Of a stretch of DNA of 64,000 nucleotides, positions 37,906-46,941 are shown in pieces. The notes under the pieces are model-generated. The model had not been told where the DNA came from. It did no database searches and worked only from the letters and a program-made list of their open reading frames with translations. The position numbers and the translations under genes were made by a program. Source of the stretch: Gemmatimonadaceae bacterium. Lineage in GTDB: Bacteria; Gemmatimonadota; Gemmatimonadetes; Gemmatimonadales; Gemmatimonadaceae. The DNA is taken from contig JACMLX010000083.1 of assembly GCA_014379355.1 (NCBI GenBank), forward strand, positions 1 to 64,000. The letters run 5' to 3'. Every line of letters begins with the position of its first letter. Positions within the stretch are counted from its first letter, which is position 1.

Positions 37906-40900
37906 CTGGTGCGTCCGTTGTGTCGAAAGACGAGTGGGCGATCGTTGTTGCGGGCGACGAACACCAGGTCACTGGCGCCCGAACGCAGGCTCAGGATGTC
38001 GCGCGACTGACCGGGGACGACGAAGCCGCTGGCGCGTTGCGTCATCGGCGTGAACGTGCCGCCTTTCGAGCCACGCAGCAGCAGTCCGTACGAGTCGCTC
38101 GCGCGCGCGATGTCGGGCTTGAATCCATCGAAGTTGCCGGCGAGCAACAGGTCGGTGATCCCATCACCATCCGCATCACGCGCCAGGATACCGTAGACCG
38201 GCGCCACCTGTGCCTCGTCCGGAAGCGGCATCATCGTGAACGACCCGTCGCCATTGTTTCGCATCAGCGACGTGGCGAACATCTCCGCCTTCTTCTGCAC
38301 TGCGCCGGCCAGATCTTCGGGCTTCCAGATGTCCGTCACGCCCGCACGCGCGTACGCTTCGTAGCTGAGGAAACGAACCTTGAGCGGCGGCAGCGCCTTG
38401 ATCATCTCATCGCGCAACACCAGCGGATAACTCTTGCCGTGCGTGTAGCAGGCGACGATCTGGTCGGCGGACCCATTGCCGTCGAAGTCCTTCACGAACA
38501 TCGTCGCCGGCTCGGCCGGCGTGCCGTGCAGGCGTGTGTTCAGGCCGAGGTTTCCCACGATGAAGTCGACCTTGCCATCACCCGTGAAGTCGCCGGCGAC
38601 GATGCGGTTCCACCAGCCGTGAGTCTGTTCGAGTCCGCGCACGGTCATCTTCGTGAGGCGACCACCACCGGCATTGTGAAATACCGTCACCGCCATCCAT
38701 TCCCCGACAACGACCAGATCGGGTCGACGATCACCATCGATGTCCTGCCACACCGCGTCCGTCACCATGCCGATTTGCGCGAGGTCGCGGGCAAGCTGCC
38801 CCGTGACGTCGGTAAAGTGTCCCTTGCCGTCATTGCGGAGCAGCATGCTGGCGGGATCGATGCCGTAGCGCCATGGGATGCTGCGGCCGCCGACGAACAG
38901 ATCGACGTCCCCGTCGCCATCGTAGTCGATCGCCGCCGGGCGAGAGCCGCTGATGGTTTCCGAGGGCACGCCATCAGTGGCCTTCCGGAACGTGCCCTTG
39001 CCATCATTCAGGTAGAGCCGATCCTGCAGTGCGCTCGTCGCGTCGGCGTACTCGTTGCCACCGCTCACCACATACAGGTCGGGGACTTTGTCGCCATTGG
39101 CGTCGAAGAACACCGCGCCGACATCCTCGGAAATCGCATCGGGCTCGAAGACGCCGGCGTTGCTGGCAGCGAACGTCCCGTTCGACTTCTGCAGCCACAA
39201 CTGTCCCGCCTGCTCCTTGGCCCCGCCGATGTAGACGTCATCCAGTCCGTCGCCGTTCACATCGGCCGTGGCGGCTGCCGGTCCCTCGATCGACAGCATC
39301 CGTGGAATCAGTCGCTCACGATCGAAGTCGACGAATTCGTTCTCCTTGTGCGTAAAGCCGATCGCAGTCTGCGCCGTGACGTTCGCCATCAGTGCCGAAA
39401 TTGCCGGCGCCGCGGGTCCAGCATCGGTCGCGGTCGCGTGACGCATCGTCACGGCGGTGTTCGCGGCGAGCGAGGGCTGCGCGCCGCGCTTGCCGTCCGG
39501 CCACGCGACGATCACCGAATCGACCTTGTCATGTGCACCGATACCGAATACCAGCGCGTAATCCACACTCGACTGGAAACCGCGCGTCGGCGAGAGCTCC
39601 TGGACATACTGATCAATTCCGGCCCACACCGTCACGCGCGAGCCGATCGCGAACCGGTTCAAGCCGCTGCCTTCGAGCCGTACGGTCAGCGAATGATTGC
39701 CTGGGGCCAGCGCACGCGAGTTGTTGCGGAAGACGAATGCTTCCAGGTTGGCGTTGTTGACCACCAGATCTAGTGCGCCGTCGCCGTCCAGGTCACCGTA
39801 TGCCGCACCGCTCGACACGTTCGGCGTGTCCAGGCCCCACGCAGCGGCCTGGTTGCTGAAGCGCATGCCCCCGTCGTTGCGGAAGGCATAGTCCGGAATC
39901 GGCGTGGTGGACATGCGCTTCGTCAGCGCCATCAGGTCCACCTTCTCGCCACTGAGGACGTGGCGAGCCGTCTCTTCATCGGCGAGGAATGCGAGATACT
40001 GCTGCGACGTCACGTCGCGCAAGAGGCCGTTCGTCACGACGATGTCCTTGCGGCCATCCAGATCGAGGTCGCTGATCAGCGCGCTCCAGCTCCAGTCGGT
40101 GCGTGCCACGCCCGCCATCTGCCCGATGTCACTGAACGTGCCATCCGCGTTGTTGTGCTGCAGCATGTTGCGCATGAACTGGTGGCCATAGTCGTTCTGC
40201 AGCTTGGCCTGATACACGTCCCAGCCGTCGAAATTCGACGTGGTGCGCAGCCGGTATTCGTCCTCCGGCAGCATGTCGGTGGTATAGATGTCCGGTCGCC
40301 CGTCGTTGTCCACGTCGGCGATATCCATCCCCATCGAGAAGTAGCTGCTGTTCGGCATCCGCGACTGCATCGACTCGACGAACGTGCCGTCGCGCTTGTT
40401 GATGTAGACGTAGTCGTGCTCGAAGAAGTCGTTCGAGATGTAGATGTCGGGCCAGCCGTCATGATCGAGGTCCGACACACCGAGGCCGAGTCCGAAGCCG
40501 ACTTCGCTGCCGAAGATGCCGGCCTTCGCACTCACGTCCGTGAAGTGCCCGGCATCGTTGCGATAGAGACGATCGCCGCCCTTGTGATCGCGCACGTTGC
40601 GCGTGTTGCGCAGGCCGAAGCTGCTCGCAGGACGCGGTGAGTTGTTGATCAGGATCAGGTCGAGGTCACCGTCGCGATCATAGTCGAAAAACGCGGCTTG
40701 CGTGGTGTAGCCATCGTCATCGAGGCCGTAGTCGCGGGCATGTTCGCTGAAGTGCGGAATACTGTCGGCACCGACACCGTCGTTGATCCAGAGCTCGTTG
40801 CGACGATTGCTGTCGTCACCGATACCGGCGTGGCTGACGTAGAGATCGAGTAGTCCGTCGCCATTCACATCTGCCAGGGTGAGACCGGTGGTCCACGGCT

Positions 40901-41279
40901 TGTGTTTCGCGAGGCCCGCAGCCGCGGTGATCTCGCGGAAGCGGAACCTCCCTTCGTTGAGATAGACCTTCGGCCCTTCCTGATTGCTGCCCAAAATCAC
41001 TTCCGGCAAGCCGTCACCCGTCAGGTCACCGATCGCGACGCCACCGCCATTGTAAAAATTGCGATATACGAAGACGTTCATCGTGTCCGTCTCCGTGATG
41101 TGGTTCTCGAACCGCACGCCGGTGTACGACGACGGCATTTTCGTGAAGAGTGTCGACCCCACTGCGGGCGCGGTCCCGGTGCGCGCGACGTCGGGCGTCG
41201 CAGGTTTTTCCGTGCACCCGGAGGCAAGTCCGAGCACCGCCGGGAACACCAACCACCTGCACGTCGATCCTTCACTCAT
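37902..41279 (-). CDS. Large ASPIC/UnbV VCBS-repeat lipoprotein (SusCD operon, copy 1)
   Basis: An 1125-residue lipoprotein (GLASGC), paralogue of the gene at 33178-36549 over its whole length. Order: lipid anchor, VCBS propeller with DLTGDGLPE, DVNGDGLLD, DYDRDGDLD and DVDNDGRPD loops, ASPIC/UnbV domain (SPTRGFQSSVDYALVFGIG ... VAWPDGKR), then a second propeller starting ENEFVDFDRERLIPRMLS. Calcium binding by the propeller loops is known for the fold; the ligand is not known. It starts at ATG 41279, 140 bp downstream of susD with a hairpin terminator between, so some transcripts probably stop before it. It overlaps the VHPO-like gene by ATGA. Confidence 0.9.
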   Translation of the reverse strand: MSEGSTCRWLVFPAVLGLASGCTEKPATPDVARTGTAPAVGSTLFTKMPSSYTGVRFENHITETDTMNVFVYRNFYNGGGVAIGDLTGDGLPEVILGSNQEGPKVYLNEGRFRFREITAAAGLAKHKPWTTGLTLADVNGDGLLDLYVSHAGIGDDSNRRNELWINDGVGADSIPHFSEHARDYGLDDDGYTTQAAFFDYDRDGDLDLILINNSPRPASSFGLRNTRNVRDHKGGDRLYRNDAGHFTDVSAKAGIFGSEVGFGLGLGVSDLDHDGWPDIYISNDFFEHDYVYINKRDGTFVESMQSRMPNSSYFSMGMDIADVDNDGRPDIYTTDMLPEDEYRLRTTSNFDGWDVYQAKLQNDYGHQFMRNMLQHNNADGTFSDIGQMAGVARTDWSWSALISDLDLDGRKDIVVTNGLLRDVTSQQYLAFLADEETARHVLSGEKVDLMALTKRMSTTPIPDYAFRNDGGMRFSNQAAAWGLDTPNVSSGAAYGDLDGDGALDLVVNNANLEAFVFRNNSRALAPGNHSLTVRLEGSGLNRFAIGSRVTVWAGIDQYVQELSPTRGFQSSVDYALVFGIGAHDKVDSVIVAWPDGKRGAQPSLAANTAVTMRHATATDAGPAAPAISALMANVTAQTAIGFTHKENEFVDFDRERLIPRMLSIEGPAAATADVNGDGLDDVYIGGAKEQAGQLWLQKSNGTFAASNAGVFEPDAISEDVGAVFFDANGDKVPDLYVVSGGNEYADATSALQDRLYLNDGKGTFRKATDGVPSETISGSRPAAIDYDGDGDVDLFVGGRSIPWRYGIDPASMLLRNDGKGHFTDVTGQLARDLAQIGMVTDAVWQDIDGDRRPDLVVVGEWMAVTVFHNAGGGRLTKMTVRGLEQTHGWWNRIVAGDFTGDGKVDFIVGNLGLNTRLHGTPAEPATMFVKDFDGNGSADQIVACYTHGKSYPLVLRDEMIKALPPLKVRFLSYEAYARAGVTDIWKPEDLAGAVQKKAEMFATSLMRNNGDGSFTMMPLPDEAQVAPVYGILARDADGDGITDLLLAGNFDGFKPDIARASDSYGLLLRGSKGGTFTPMTQRASGFVVPGQSRDILSLRSGASDLVFVARNNDRPLVFRHNGRTR

Positions 41280-41350
41280 ACCTTGCGGTTGCCTTCATCG
41301 ATGAGAAATGACGCTTGCGAGTCCATGCCAGGTGATGCAAGAGAAAAGTT

Positions 41351-41386
41351 CAGGGCCTGCACCGGTTGCTACCGATGCAGGCCCTG
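41351..41386 (-). terminator. Hairpin terminator downstream of susD
   Basis: Perfect 11-bp stem CAGGGCCTGCA / TGCAGGCCCTG, extended after one mismatch by CGGT / ACCG around a TGCT loop. Read on the minus strand it follows the susD stop by about 34 bp and is followed by AACTTTTCTC. It should terminate part of the susCD transcripts while letting others continue into the ASPIC genes. Confidence 0.75.
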
Positions 41387-41419
41387 AAAGTTACAACAAC
41401 CTCAACCGATCTACACCGC

Positions 41420-42967
41420 TCAATAACCCGGATTCTGCGTGAGCAGCGAGTTGGTATTCAGCTGCTGCTGCGGGATCGGCAGCACGACCTTGTACGCCGG
41501 AGACGGCGTCTTCGCAAACCAGGAACCGGCAGTATACGTACCCTGACGAATCTGGTCCTGACGACGCTTCCCTTCACCGAGCAGCTCGAACAGGCGCTCA
41601 TCGAAGATCAGCGCGCGGAGCGCAGCCTGCGTCGTGCCGGCAGCGATCGGCTTGGCCGGGCTGAAGGCGCGGGCTCGAATCGTGTTGAGCACCGGGATCG
41701 CTTCCGCCGTCCGGTTCAATTCGTTGAGTGCTTCAGCCTTGATCAAGTACATCTCGGCCAGACGATAGAGCGCGAAATCGTTGCCGCTGGCGTTGCCGGC
41801 ACGGTTCGGATCCAGCGGATACTTGTACAGACGAGCGCCTTCGCCTTCATTCGCCGCCAGCACGTCGGCGATGACCGGCGTGAAGACCAGGCGGTTACCC
41901 TGACGGTCATTGACTGGCGCGCCGGTGAAGAGATCGACCTGTGGGCCGGCCAGCACGACCGTGCGACGAAGGTCGACAGGGTCGAACTTGTTGTACGTCT
42001 CTTCTACGACCGACCAGCCATTCCAACCACCACCGCCGCCAAAGCTGTTGTAATGCAGTGCGTTGTACTGACGGTTGAACCCGAGGCCGTCAACGGCCTT
42101 GCCACGCACGACGAAGATGTTTTCCGTCGAGCTCTGATTCGTGAACGTGAAGTTGTCCTTGTAGTTCGCGGCCAGGGTGTAGGTGCCGGAGTTGATGACG
42201 CTGTCGGCGAACGCGGCAGCTTCAGCCCACTTGGCGGTGCCGGGCGTGATGCCCGTTGCCGTCGGCGTGCCGGACCAGATTTGTGCATTCAGGTACAGAC
42301 TGGCGAGCATCGCGTCTGCGACCCCGCGAGTCACACGGCCCTGCTGATCGGCCCAGGTCCTGGGCAGATCGGCACGTGCGGCCTTCAATTCGGTTTCGAT
42401 GAACGTGAAGACTTCGGCGCGGGTCTTCCTGGCGCGCTCTTCGACCTTGGTGTCCGTTGCGATCGGCACGCCGCCGTAACAGTCCATCAGGTCCATGTAG
42501 AAGCGTGCACGCAGCACACGAAGTTCGGCCTTGATCGCGGCCTGGTTCGGGATAGTGACGTTCTCGAGCGCCTCGAGCACGACGTTCGCGCGTGCCACGC
42601 CCGCGTATTGATTGTTCCAGATGCCGGTGACTTCGCCATTGCCGACCGTGCTGGTGGGCGTCCAGCCCTGCCGGTGCAATTCAAGCCACTGCCCGTTGTC
42701 GAACCAGTCGCTGCCACGCACCGGCACCACGGTCTCTTCCGAGCTGACCTGATTGAGTGAGTAGAGCTGTTCGTACTGCTGGCGCAGGTTCGCATACACC
42801 GCCGCCAGCCCAGCGATCACTTCATCGCTGTTCTTGTAGAAGGTGTCCTTCGTGATCAGGCTCGTCGGGGTCTCTTTCAGGTCGGTACACCCGACCATCA
42901 GACCGACGGGGACCAGCATCATCGCGCCAAGTCGCGATACGCGGGTCAGGTTTCGAAAAAGGGTCAT
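41420..42967 (-). CDS. SusD/RagB-family glycan-binding lipoprotein
   Basis: A 515-residue surface lipoprotein (MLVPVGLMVGC, then TDLKETPTSLIT). Sequence hallmarks of the family are an N-terminal TPR-rich region (EVIAGLAAVYANLRQQYEQL, AELRVLRARFYMDLMDCYGG), an internal NYKDNFTFTNQSSTENIFVV stretch, and the C-terminal ALNELNRTAEAIPVLNTIRA and FDERLFELLGEGKRR. SusD caps the SusC barrel and presents oligosaccharide to it. ATG 42967 has GAGG nine bases upstream; ATG 42973, six bases earlier, is an alternative but has the GAGG only three bases away. It follows susC after 118 bp. Starch-type glucans are the likely cargo given the amylase in the same operon, but that is inference. Confidence 0.93.
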   Translation of the reverse strand: MTLFRNLTRVSRLGAMMLVPVGLMVGCTDLKETPTSLITKDTFYKNSDEVIAGLAAVYANLRQQYEQLYSLNQVSSEETVVPVRGSDWFDNGQWLELHRQGWTPTSTVGNGEVTGIWNNQYAGVARANVVLEALENVTIPNQAAIKAELRVLRARFYMDLMDCYGGVPIATDTKVEERARKTRAEVFTFIETELKAARADLPRTWADQQGRVTRGVADAMLASLYLNAQIWSGTPTATGITPGTAKWAEAAAFADSVINSGTYTLAANYKDNFTFTNQSSTENIFVVRGKAVDGLGFNRQYNALHYNSFGGGGGWNGWSVVEETYNKFDPVDLRRTVVLAGPQVDLFTGAPVNDRQGNRLVFTPVIADVLAANEGEGARLYKYPLDPNRAGNASGNDFALYRLAEMYLIKAEALNELNRTAEAIPVLNTIRARAFSPAKPIAAGTTQAALRALIFDERLFELLGEGKRRQDQIRQGTYTAGSWFAKTPSPAYKVVLPIPQQQLNTNSLLTQNPGY

Positions 42968-43035
42968 TCGCATTCGCCTCGATAAATCAGGTAGGAATTC
43001 GGAACAATCTCGAACGGAACAACAACTTCAGTAGG

Positions 43036-43071
43036 CAGCGCCGATGCCTTCTTGTACGTACATCGGCGCTG
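43036..43071 (-). promoter_or_regulatory. Intercistronic hairpin between susC and susD
   Basis: Perfect 11-bp stem CAGCGCCGATG / CATCGGCGCTG with a 14-base loop, 15 bp after the susC stop codon. It has no following T-run on the minus strand, so it looks more like an mRNA stabiliser or processing site at the 3' end of susC than a terminator. It could help make unequal amounts of SusC and SusD. Confidence 0.55.
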
Positions 43072-43085
43072 GCACGGATCTCGGA

Positions 43086-46000
43086 TCAGAACTGAACGCG
43101 GAAGCCGGTTGTAAAGGTCCGGGCACGCGGGTACGACAGGTAGTCGATACCGCGCGAGGCCAGACCGGCATCGATGAAGACTTCCGGGTCGTAGCCGGAG
43201 TACGGCGTGAACAGGAGCAGGTTGTCGCCGGAGACATACGCGCGCACCGGGCGACCGCTGCCCGGCAGCTTGAACGAATAGCCGGCAGTGATGTTCTGGA
43301 GGCGAACGAACGAACCGTTCTCGATCCAGCGCGAGGAAAAGATCGCGGGTTCGGCGATCGATTCGGTGGTGCCGAGGGCGGTCGTCAGGAAGTTCTTGCC
43401 CTGCGTCACGTTCGACTTCGTGGCGTAGACCAGTGCCGTGTTGTTGAACACATCGCGGCCCTGTTCTGCGCGCCACAGCCAGCTGGCATCGAAGCCGTGC
43501 CAATTCAGGTTGCTGCGCAAGCCAAGACTGAATGTCGGGTTCGCGTTGCCGATGATGACCTTGTCGTCGGCGCTCGGCGTGGTCGTCACGCCATTCGCAA
43601 CACGGCTGGTCTCGTTGCCGGCCGCATCACGCGTCACCGTGTACTTGGTGAAGGTCTGGTTGCCCGTCGCATTCAAACCGGCAAACTCCCAGCCGAAGAA
43701 CGTGCCGATGGTCTTGCCCGGGATGATGCGCTGGGCATTCACACCCGTCTGGCCCTGGCCACTCACGCCGGCCGTTTCGATGAACGTCGCAGCGCCGAGG
43801 TTCTTGACGTTGTTGCGTTCGACCGAGAAGACGATGCCGGTCGTCAGGTTGAGGCCACGATTGGCGCGCTCGTACAGCCGTGCGTCAAGCGAGAACTCGA
43901 GACCCTTGTTCGAAATGGCGCCAATGTTCTGGAGCTGCGTCGCGACGAAGCTGGCACCCGTCTGCGAAACCGGGACGGTCAGCAGGAGGTCTGTCGTGTT
44001 CTTGATGTAGTACTCGAGCGAGCCGCTGAGCTTGCCGTCCATGAGGCCGTAATCGAAGGCGACGTTCGACTGCGATGACTGTTCCCACTTCAGGTTCGGG
44101 TTCGCATTGACCGTCGGCACGATGCCCGTGAACACCGTATTGCCGAAGACGTAGCGTGCGCCACCGTCCGGTGCCAGGATCGGCAGCGACTGGTAGGGAC
44201 CCACCGCCTGGTTGCCCTGCAGACCGTAACCGGCGCGGAGCTTGAGCTGCGAGAACGGCAGGCCCTTGGCGAACGACTCATCGGAGATGAGCCACGAACC
44301 AGAGATGGCCGGGAACACCGCCCACTTGTTGGCATCGCCGAAGCGTGACGAGCCGTCGCGGCGCAGCACGCCGGTCAGGAAGTACTTGTTCTTGTAGCCG
44401 ACGTTGGCGCGGGAGAAGAACGAGACGAGGCGGCTCTGCTCCTGATACGACGACGGCGGCTGCGGTAGCGAACCCGCGCCGAGATTGTTGTAGCCGAACG
44501 CGTCGGTCGTGAAGTTGCGCGACTGCGCCGAGAAATCGGTGTTGTCGAAATCGGTGTACTCGTAACCACCGACGATGTCGAAGTCGATCTCATTGCCGAC
44601 CGTCGGCGACCAGGTGAGCAACGTCTGCAGCGTCTGGTTGGACAGGCCGCGCTGCGCCTGCTGCGCCAGACCGTTGAATTCCGAGCCGACTGCGCCAGCG
44701 CGCGGCAGATAGATGTTGCGCTGACCGTTGGAGCGATCGGTGCCCACGTTGAGCTGGGCGATCAGGCTCGGGAAGATCGAGTACGAGCTCGTGACGTTGG
44801 CGAGCGTACGCAGCGTCGAACCATCATCCAGCGTCTGGATGGCGAGAGCGACCGGGTTACGCACCGACTGACGGCCAGTGCCGATTTCATAGAACGTCTG
44901 CTGCTGCGTGGTCGGGTCGGTCACGTAGATGGGGCGCGTCGGGTTAAATACCGCCACGTTCTGGAACACGCCACCTTCGAAGCCGCCCGTGTTTTCGAAC
45001 GGCAGGTAGTTGTTCTCGATGCGCGTCGAACTGAGGTTCAGGCCGATGCGCAGCTTGCCGTTCAGCGCTTCATGGTTGCCATTCAGGCGGGCCTGCAGAC
45101 GCTTGAAGCCGTTCGAGATCACGACGCCCTGCTGGTCGGAATAGTTCAGCGAGGCGCGGAAGGTCGTGGTCTGGTTGCCACCGGCGAACGAGACGTTGTG
45201 GTTCTGCGTCAAGGCGGTGCGCCGCGTTTCCTTCTCCCAGTCCGTGTTGGCCGTGCCGAGACCGGCGAGCAACGTCACCAGCGACGCGCGCTGGCCGGCG
45301 GTGTTGGCCGTGTTGGTGCTCTGTGCGGTCACGAACGAGCGATACTGATCGCCGCTGAGGAAGCCGAGCGTGTTGGCGGCCTGCCCGAAGGCGGCGTAAG
45401 TCTCATACTCCATCGACGCCGCACCGGCGCGACCCTTCTTGGTCTCGATGAGCACCACGCCGTTGGCGCCGCGGCTGCCGTAGATGGCGGTGGCTGCAGC
45501 GTCCTTGAGCACCGTCAGCGACGCGATGTCGGACGGGTTGATCGCGTTGAGCGGGTTGCGACCGAGCGCCGGCGAACCGCCGATGCCGAAGCCGCGAGCT
45601 TCCGACTCGTTGTTCTGGAGCGGCACGCCGTCGATGACGTAGAGCGGGTCATTGCTGGCGCTGATCGATGTGCCACCACGAATGCGGATCTGTGCGCCGG
45701 CACCCGGCTCACCGCTGTTGAGCGTGACGTTGACACCAGGCGCGCGAGCCGCGAGCAGCTGCGTCGGGTTGGCGACGACGCCCACGTTCGCCTCATCGGC
45801 GTTGATCGTGGCGACGGAGCCGGTGACGGCTTCCTTGCGCTGCGAGCCGTAGCCCGTCACGACGACGGCACCGAGGTTCGCGGCGACCGCCTGCATCACG
45901 AACCGGACGTTGGCGACCTGACCGGCGGCGATGGAAACATCCTTGACCTGCGGCGTGTATCCAATGCGTGTGACGCGGAGGCGCGACGTGCCGGCCGGCA

Positions 46001-46205
46001 CGTCCACCAGCAGGAATCCACCGTCAATGCGCGTGATCGCGCCGCGCTGGGTGCCTTCGATGGTCACCGTCACGCTCTGCATCGGCAACTGACTGGTCGA
46101 GTCCACGACGCGACCACTGATCGATCCGCGGCCTTGTGCCTGCAACGGATTCGACATGAACAGGCCGCAAACTGCTGCGGCCATCAGACCTCGGATCACC
46201 TTCAT
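43086..46205 (-). CDS. SusC/RagA-type TonB-linked outer-membrane transporter
   Basis: A 1039-residue protein from ATG 46205, which has AGGAGA eight bases upstream; the longer open frame to 46454 is leader sequence. Domains: signal peptide to about LQAQG; CarboxypepD-reg-like domain (ISGRVVDSTSQLPMQSVTVT ... TRIDGGFLLVDVPAG); TonB box and SusC signature (VVVTGYGSQRKEAVTGSVAT); plug (PGVNVTLNSGEPGAGAQIRI, DPLYVIDGVP, LKDAAATAIYGSRGANGVVL); and a large beta barrel ending SYPRARTFTTGFRVQF with the expected C-terminal phenylalanine. It imports the oligosaccharide handed over by SusD. It heads the operon susC-susD-ASPIC-VHPO-ASPIC-amylase. Confidence 0.95.
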   Translation of the reverse strand: MKVIRGLMAAAVCGLFMSNPLQAQGRGSISGRVVDSTSQLPMQSVTVTIEGTQRGAITRIDGGFLLVDVPAGTSRLRVTRIGYTPQVKDVSIAAGQVANVRFVMQAVAANLGAVVVTGYGSQRKEAVTGSVATINADEANVGVVANPTQLLAARAPGVNVTLNSGEPGAGAQIRIRGGTSISASNDPLYVIDGVPLQNNESEARGFGIGGSPALGRNPLNAINPSDIASLTVLKDAAATAIYGSRGANGVVLIETKKGRAGAASMEYETYAAFGQAANTLGFLSGDQYRSFVTAQSTNTANTAGQRASLVTLLAGLGTANTDWEKETRRTALTQNHNVSFAGGNQTTTFRASLNYSDQQGVVISNGFKRLQARLNGNHEALNGKLRIGLNLSSTRIENNYLPFENTGGFEGGVFQNVAVFNPTRPIYVTDPTTQQQTFYEIGTGRQSVRNPVALAIQTLDDGSTLRTLANVTSSYSIFPSLIAQLNVGTDRSNGQRNIYLPRAGAVGSEFNGLAQQAQRGLSNQTLQTLLTWSPTVGNEIDFDIVGGYEYTDFDNTDFSAQSRNFTTDAFGYNNLGAGSLPQPPSSYQEQSRLVSFFSRANVGYKNKYFLTGVLRRDGSSRFGDANKWAVFPAISGSWLISDESFAKGLPFSQLKLRAGYGLQGNQAVGPYQSLPILAPDGGARYVFGNTVFTGIVPTVNANPNLKWEQSSQSNVAFDYGLMDGKLSGSLEYYIKNTTDLLLTVPVSQTGASFVATQLQNIGAISNKGLEFSLDARLYERANRGLNLTTGIVFSVERNNVKNLGAATFIETAGVSGQGQTGVNAQRIIPGKTIGTFFGWEFAGLNATGNQTFTKYTVTRDAAGNETSRVANGVTTTPSADDKVIIGNANPTFSLGLRSNLNWHGFDASWLWRAEQGRDVFNNTALVYATKSNVTQGKNFLTTALGTTESIAEPAIFSSRWIENGSFVRLQNITAGYSFKLPGSGRPVRAYVSGDNLLLFTPYSGYDPEVFIDAGLASRGIDYLSYPRARTFTTGFRVQF

Positions 46206-46941
46206 TCGTCTGCTCTCCTGGATCATGCGGAGGGTTTTGTCATACGGGCTCGCTCCTGAGGGGGAGGTCAGGAGATCGAACGTCGAGACAGCACCTGCAA
46301 CTGCGGACCACACCAGACTCCAGCTTATTCCTTGTATTCCGACTTTCATCGCGCGTCGCCACAATCGGTGCTCAGTGCACCAGAAGCGGCGCCGCGGCGT
46401 CGCTGAAATTCTGCACTCGTGCCGATTGTCCTGACTCATCGTGTCACGCGACACCGGAGAGTCACCCGTCCGACTGCCTGCCTTGACGTGGATCAGCGTC
46501 TCGCGACGGCGGGGCGTGACATCACGTCATCGGCATCATTCCTGCAACGGACACGTCTCGAGCGTCGGCACCTCGGGCTTGAGGAACGAGTGTAGCAAGC
46601 GGCGTCCTCCCGATCCTGCGGGGTGGACGCGACTGTGCCAGGGATTGTTGGGGGCTACGCTCGCCGTCGGTACGGGCCGTGTCAAGATGCGGTACCAAAC
46701 AGGGCCGTTGCGTAAACCGAACCCCCATAAAGACATAACGCCGGTTAGTCGTCGCTATCGGCACAAATCGGAACTGCCCGGATGATTTCGGCAGTATTCC
46801 GTGTACGAAGTCCTGCACGAAGTGCGCAGGCGTCGCCCGTTTGCGAACCCGCGGGTACCATTCCGCCCGCACCGTGCCCGACTGGCCTCGTTCTTTTCTT
46901 CCGTCACAGCACTCCATGCAACTCGCCCCAGTTCGCGCGCC
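46206..46941. promoter_or_regulatory. Divergent spacer, susC / large secreted glycosidase-like gene
   Basis: A 736-bp spacer, the longest gene-free stretch. On the susC side a small hairpin CTCCTGA / TCAGGAG (46253-46274) lies in the 5' leader about 50-70 bases before the start codon. Stop-free frames cross the region on both strands, but none shows homology-like composition or a good ribosome-binding site, so I call no gene. No sigma or operator consensus is convincing. Regulatory sites for both divergent genes are expected here. Confidence 0.5.

Noticed and set aside
37794-39773. 659-residue plus-strand open frame across the VHPO-like and ASPIC genes
   Set aside because: It is antisense to two well supported genes and reads as Arg/His/Val-rich text with no fold signal.
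46206-46454. Longer start for susC
   Set aside because: ATG 46205 has AGGAGA at the right distance and directly opens a signal peptide; the extension looks like leader.
46441-46785. 114-residue plus-strand open frame in the susC upstream spacer
   Set aside because: Arg/Pro/Ser-rich, no ribosome-binding site or recognisable motif; treated as non-coding leader.
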